A DNA stretch of 64,000 bases, taken from contig JAHFWL010000962.1 in assembly GCA_021292165.1 (NCBI GenBank), positions 1 through 64,000 on the forward strand, in the 5' to 3' direction. The position numbers and the translations under genes are program-made. This DNA comes from Shinisaurus crocodilurus (Eukaryota; Chordata; Lepidosauria; Squamata; Shinisauridae). The first letter of the stretch is position 1, and each line of letters starts with the position of its first letter. Below the pieces are notes generated by a model that saw only the letters and a list, made by a program, of their open reading frames with translations, was not told where the DNA came from and did no database searches. Shown here piece by piece: positions 62,310 to 64,000 of the stretch.

Positions 62310-62905
62310 GGCCCAAAAAGACTTCAAAATGACCACTCTGGGTGCCATTTTGTTTTTTAAATTTATTTGTGTTTCACAATTTTGGCAGGCCGCAGGGGCG
62401 CATGCTGCCAGGGGCGGGGGGGGCTCACATTGTCTACCCCAGGGTTGAGACCTCCATAACCCTTTCTCTGATCTCCCCCTATGTTTTGTAGGCCCCACCT
62501 TCACCGGAGGATAGCCAGCTGCTCCAGTTCTATACGGGGCAATGTCAGACTCATTACGCCACGCTGCTCTCGGCCATCGAGGCCCTCCTCGCCAGTGCTG
62601 GTGCCCACCAGCCCCCCAAGGTCTTTGTGCCCCACGGCAAATTTGTCATCGTCACGGCGCACAAACTGGTCTTCGTGGGGGACACCGTGTCCCGCCTGGC
62701 ATCCTCCGCCACAGTGCGGGCGAGGGTGGGGGCAGCCAGCAGTGCCCTCTGCCAGGCCTTGAAAGAAGCCGTGCTCTCCGTCAAGGGGGCTGCCCTGCGC
62801 TACCCGTCGCTTCCTGCCGCTCGGGAGATGCGGGAGTGCGTGGCGGAGCTCTCCCGACGAGCCCTGGCCTTCACCTCCTTGCTCGGCACCATGGCGCCAT
62901 CTTGA
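45249..62905 (+). CDS. EFS: Embryonal Fyn-associated substrate (Cas-family adaptor)
   Basis: Docking protein phosphorylated by Src-family kinases; 549 residues in six coding exons (human 561): 45249-45254, 50163-50495, 52510-52608, 57948-58655, 60432-60521, 62492-62905. All junctions fall between codons. The SH3 domain is at residues 5-63 (ALYDN, GWHLCSLHGQQGIVPANRV). YxxP substrate motifs have tyrosines at 81, 95, 115, 132, 148, 163, 190, 219, 235 and 263. A Glu/Asp-rich tract spans 245-259. The Src SH3 ligand RPLPPPPPR is at 335-343 and the Src SH2 site DYVHL near 378. The C-terminal FAT-like domain (413-549, FVPHGKFVIVTAHKLVFVGD) resembles other Cas proteins. The serine-rich domain is short, as in EFS rather than BCAR1 or NEDD9. 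Synteny agrees. Confidence 0.94.
46458..46578. mobile_element. MITE with CTGGGTTCAGA ends, copy 2
   Basis: Same family as 25139, with internal repeats of 'gggttgtcgtcgaa'. A further partial copy follows at about 46684-46740. Confidence 0.65.
46836..47123. mobile_element. hAT-like MITE split by a SINE
   Basis: Left part 'agctggtgccctcgag...cctgggagttgtgg' and right part 'aaacatctggagggcaccagagttggagaaggctga' belong to one element. The 5S SINE at 46926-47087 sits between. Confidence 0.65.
46926..47087 (+). mobile_element. 5S-rRNA-derived SINE
   Basis: Full-length copy like 7531. Confidence 0.85.
47270..47872 (-). repeat. Unnamed interspersed repeat, copy 2
   Basis: Reverse copy of 41180-41690, split by a hairpin element at 47665-47786. 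Confidence 0.65.
47665..47786. mobile_element. hAT foldback MITE (family B) with perfect target duplication
   Basis: CAGTGTTCTCCAACC to complement, flanked by CTTTAGAG (47657-47664 and 47787-47794). The interrupted host repeat proves the insertion boundaries. Confidence 0.94.
47880..48070 (-). mobile_element. Degraded hAT-like fragment
   Basis: 'ccacgcccctttcccctggccacaccccc', 'ttggtggttccctggcttttgtgcag' and 'attctaaaaggttga' match the reversed family at 1226. Confidence 0.6.
48186..48348 (+). mobile_element. 5S-rRNA-derived SINE
   Basis: Copy like 7531. Confidence 0.85.
49618..49980 (+). mobile_element. Degraded hAT-like non-autonomous element
   Basis: 'acagagcctctttcagcccgag...gagaggcatttcaacc...gaggttctgcatccctggt', a fairly complete copy ending about 180 bp before EFS exon 2. 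Confidence 0.7.
50163..50495 (+). CDS. EFS: EFS coding exon 2 (SH3 domain)
   Basis: 111 codons, acceptor gctcccgcag, donor gtgagg. Whole SH3 domain plus two YxVP motifs (VYQVP, VYEVP). Confidence 0.96.
51206..51393 (-). mobile_element. tRNA-derived squamate SINE, truncated
   Basis: 'aggcggcttacataaccc', 'cacaacaaccctgtgaggta' and 'gactggcccaaagtcaccca'. Confidence 0.85.
51467..51500. repeat. (TA)n(CA)n microsatellite
   Basis: TA run followed by CA run. Confidence 0.9.
52001..52318 (+). mobile_element. Degraded hAT-like non-autonomous element
   Basis: 'gcagggatgtagagcctctt...ggagtggcatttcaggctttc...gttcagcacccctggctta'. Confidence 0.68.
52510..52608 (+). CDS. EFS: EFS coding exon 3
   Basis: 33 codons, VYEVPPPARPCPLPPEG...DPTE, acceptor ccatccag. 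VPPPARPCP matches mammalian EFS closely. The donor gttcgt is weak. Confidence 0.9.
52728..52884 (-). mobile_element. tRNA-derived squamate SINE, old copy
   Basis: 'caacaaccctgtgaggttgg', 'gtggggattcgaacccaggt' and 'cgctaccccacactggct'. Confidence 0.8.
52975..53127 (-). mobile_element. 5S-rRNA-derived SINE
   Basis: Reverse copy like 22431. Confidence 0.85.
53130..54050 (+). other. EFS intron 3, unassigned part
   Basis: No recognisable repeat except GT runs at 53408-53432 and 53901-53934. Confidence 0.5.
54052..54428 (+). mobile_element. Degraded hAT-like element split by a TTAA-type hairpin
   Basis: 'gcaggcgtggagaacctctt...gttgtagc' continues at 54309 with 'ttaaagttcttactgac...gagaggcatttcagcc'. 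Confidence 0.75.
54166..54312. mobile_element. TTAA-type foldback MITE (family A) with TTAA duplication
   Basis: Between TTAA at 54166-54169 and TTAA at 54309-54312. Arms start gggcgcaatcctatg and its complement; core CCCAGCGTGCCCCAGCCAGC. TTAA duplication is typical of piggyBac-type transposition. Confidence 0.9.
54429..54774. mobile_element. hAT element with perfect 8-bp target duplication
   Basis: CAGTGCTTCTCAATTATTTT...TATTTGAGAAGCACTG flanked by GGCTAGGG (54421-54428 and 54775-54782). AT-rich, non-coding interior with runs of C near the ends. Confidence 0.93.
55083..55806. mobile_element. TTAA-type hairpin split by a GAGTC-rich element
   Basis: Left half 55083-55187 ('gggcgcaatcctatg...') and right half 55785-55806 ('aacatgcataggattgtgcc') are the two ends of one family A element. 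Confidence 0.7.
55190..55784. mobile_element. GAGTC-rich element, CCAGGGATG/CATCCCTGG ends
   Basis: Two blocks (55191-55345 and 55630-55784), each starting CCAGGGATGTTGAAGAGTCC and dense in GAGTC/GACTC, separated by about 280 bp of ordinary sequence. Ends are inverted (CCAGGGATG and CATCCCTGG). Probably a DNA transposon; family unknown. Confidence 0.6.
55807..56783 (+). other. EFS intron 3, unassigned part
   Basis: No gene and no named repeat. A C-run at about 56445. Confidence 0.45.
56783..56911. mobile_element. TTAA-type foldback MITE (family A), worn
   Basis: 'taagggcgcaatcctatgca' to 'cagtccgtaagcgcc' around the ctggggcatgctggg core. Confidence 0.7.
57400..57830 (-). mobile_element. L2-like LINE 3' fragment
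   Basis: Minus strand encodes AFSVVAPQLWNHLPTEARLAP then the 3' UTR, with a (TGA)n/(ATG)n tail at 57384-57405. Ends about 120 bp before EFS exon 4. Confidence 0.75.
57948..58655 (+). CDS. EFS: EFS coding exon 4 (substrate and proline-rich region)
   Basis: 236 codons, acceptor gctcgcag, donor gtaagt. Six YxxP motifs, an Asp/Glu run, SAESLSRRPLPALP, RPLPPPPPR, a Gly run, and DEYDYVHLK. Open throughout. Confidence 0.96.
58656..60431 (+). other. EFS intron 4
   Basis: Contains a 5S SINE (59439-59597), a weak hAT-like fragment (about 60030-60240) and a CA run (60387-60410). Otherwise nothing recognised. Confidence 0.5.
59439..59597 (+). mobile_element. 5S-rRNA-derived SINE
   Basis: Copy like 7531. 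Confidence 0.85.
60432..60521 (+). CDS. EFS: EFS coding exon 5
   Basis: 30 codons, GADKIQPKVTTPEGTLAL...TEEM, acceptor ttttcctag, donor gtatgc. Equivalent to the short linker after YVHLK in human EFS. Confidence 0.85.
60885..61350 (+). mobile_element. L2-like LINE 3' end split by a TTAA-type hairpin
   Basis: 'aaagagccttctcggtcgtgg...ttggctctttaaaattttg' and, after 61204, 'aatgttgttaatgttttaat...aataaataaaat'. Confidence 0.7.
61071..61204. mobile_element. TTAA-type foldback MITE (family A), near-perfect hairpin
   Basis: 'caatcctatgcaagtttaga' to its complement. Central part CCCAGCGTGCCCCAGCCAGC pairs almost fully. Confidence 0.88.
61613..61897. repeat. Long inverted repeat, about 97-bp arms
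   Basis: Arm 61613-61710 (ctggaagcccctcaagg...cccccagacc) and arm 61801-61897 are reverse complements with only two or three differences. The 90-bp spacer is AT-rich. In EFS intron 5. Confidence 0.9.
61906..61932. repeat. (TA)n microsatellite
   Basis: Pure TA run next to the inverted repeat. Confidence 0.95.
62044..62308 (+). mobile_element. tRNA-derived squamate SINE with (AAT)n tail
   Basis: 'gaggtgtagcggttcgaatg...cacagggttgttgtgagg...' ending in AAT repeats (62262-62307). Confidence 0.88.
62492..62905 (+). CDS. EFS: EFS coding exon 6 (C-terminal domain) and stop
   Basis: 137 codons plus TGA, acceptor gttttgtag. FYTGQCQTHYATLLSAIEAL, FVPHGKFVIVTAHKLVFVGD and VKGAALRYPSLPAAREM match the Cas-family C-terminal four-helix (FAT-like) domain. 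Confidence 0.96.
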   Translation, partial: APPSPEDSQLLQFYTGQCQTHYATLLSAIEALLASAGAHQPPKVFVPHGKFVIVTAHKLVFVGDTVSRLASSATVRARVGAASSALCQALKEAVLSVKGAALRYPSLPAAREMRECVAELSRRALAFTSLLGTMAPS

Positions 62906-63469
62906 TCCTGCACTCTGCGCCCGGCTTTGATTCGTCACCAGCAAACGGCTGACCCCTCTGCTGCGACACACACTAGAAACACACACACGGCCCAGCAGCA
63001 ATAATTTGCACATCACCTCTTGGACCTCTTATTGCAACAGTGCCCTGGGGGACCCATGGGTGCCTGCGGGTAACTGTGGCCCTTGCCTCAGTGCTGATGC
63101 TTCCCTCAAATGTTATCTACATGTTTGTCAAGACCGTAAAAGGGCCTCATGCCCGCAGCGTTAAGCATCTGCGCTCAAAAGCAACATGCTGTGACCTCTT
63201 TCCCTTGGTTGCTCAACTTCAACCCTTGCGAAGATAACTTTGCTCTGTGACCTTCAGCCCTTTCTTGACTTCTTCCCTATACAAACAAGGCCCTTGACCT
63301 GTACCTCAACCACTCTACTTTATGACCAGAAATGGTCCTCGTGAGCACCAGATCTTTGCCTGCTTCTTCGTTTTTACTTCCTGTCCTTTGCACCTGCGAC
63401 CTGTAACCTTTGGCACTCTTTCTTCCTCCAGGTGAAGCTGGACAGCCATCTGTCAGGGATGCTTTGACC

Positions 63470-63559
63470 TGGATTCCTGCATTGAGCAGGGGGTTGGACT
63501 CGATGGCCTTGTAGGCCCCTTCCAGCTCTACTTTTCTATGATTCTATGGTTCTATGATT
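63470..63559 (+). mobile_element. CR1-like / 5S-SINE tail fragment
   Basis: 'cctgcattgagcagggggtt...ccttccagctctac...tatgattctatgg'. Confidence 0.75.
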
Positions 63560-63980
63560 CACTTGGGTTCCCACCGCAGCCATGGCAGATCCAAATTGTT
63601 CCATCTCCAATAGTAGTGTCTCCGCACTATTTCCCCAGAAGCCCCTGATAAAGATTGTGGTGTTGGGTTGTAGACCAAAGACGTGAATTGAACTCAAGTG
63701 GGGCAGCGTCACCCTCACGGCCTCCCCACAGACTTGACGGCAGTTATTAGGGGCACAACCCCACCCTCTTCCAAAAGCCTTAATGGGAAAGGAGGAAGAA
63801 TGGAATTGTTGAGAAACAGGCCCTTTTCATCCTGGAACAATGGCTGGAAGAAGGAAAAGCAAAAAAATAATAATTCAAGAATGGCCAATATTGCCACAGC
63901 AGAGAGGATTATGGGGGAGATGGCCCAGAAGGGGCGAAAGCAAACAAATGCAGAAAGACGGCCAAGTGCGAAAGGAAGCA

Positions 63981-63986
63981 AATAAA
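63981..63986 (+). terminator. EFS: Candidate EFS poly(A) signal
   Basis: AATAAA, 14 bp from the window end; the cleavage site would be at or past the edge. Confidence 0.5.
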
Positions 63987-64000
63987 TCTGGGGCAGAAGG

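Larger units (their letters stand above)
62906..64000 (+). other. EFS: EFS 3' UTR region
   Basis: No reading frame of note. A CR1-like/5S-SINE tail lies at 63470-63559. The first AATAAA downstream is at 63981-63986, a possible poly(A) signal about 1.08 kb after the stop. Confidence 0.55.

Overview
This is vertebrate nuclear DNA, most likely from a squamate reptile (lizard or snake). It contains spliced genes with canonical GT/AG introns. The repeats include many tRNA-derived SINEs of the type found across squamates (Sauria/Squam1-like), 5S-rRNA-derived SINEs with a CR1-like tail, L2 and CR1 LINE fragments, and many hAT, mariner and TTAA-type foldback elements. No bacterial or organellar genes were seen.

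Four protein genes and one microRNA gene can be read. Their order and strands are MYH6 (+), CMTM5 (-), IL25 (-), EFS (+). This is the human 14q11.2 order (EFS-IL25-CMTM5-MYH6) seen from the other side. MYH6 (5-13150) is present only as its last 11 coding exons, the coiled-coil rod and tail of cardiac alpha-myosin. The cardiac microRNA mir-208a lies in its first intron in the window (about 780-853). CMTM5 (16070-19791) has four coding exons and encodes a four-helix MARVEL protein. IL25/IL-17E (24065-28670) has three coding exons and encodes a secreted cystine-knot cytokine. EFS (45249-62905) has six coding exons and encodes a Cas-family adaptor with an SH3 domain, YxxP substrate region and C-terminal FAT-like domain.

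Layout: 1-13.25 kb, MYH6 with its poly(A) signal; 13.3-16 kb, repeat-rich spacer between the convergent MYH6 and CMTM5; 16-20.6 kb, CMTM5 and its GC-rich promoter; 20.7-24 kb, L2 LINE, SINEs and spacer; 24-28.7 kb, IL25; 28.7-42 kb, a repeat desert with L2, CR1, a nearly complete reverse-transcriptase ORF of another LINE and a possible solo LTR; 42.3-45.25 kb, CpG island and unusually repeat-free upstream region of EFS; 45.2-62.9 kb, EFS exons in repeat-filled introns; then 3' UTR to the end.

The four genes are not a pathway. MYH6 with mir-208a is heart muscle biology, CMTM5 is a membrane protein, IL25 is an immune cytokine and EFS is a signalling adaptor. They are an old conserved neighbourhood. 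I did not find an unknown gene system. The most interesting signals are the conserved mir-208a inside MYH6, clustered frameshifts confined to two MYH6 exons, hairpin elements of two transposon classes sharing one core, and several unexplained repeat structures.
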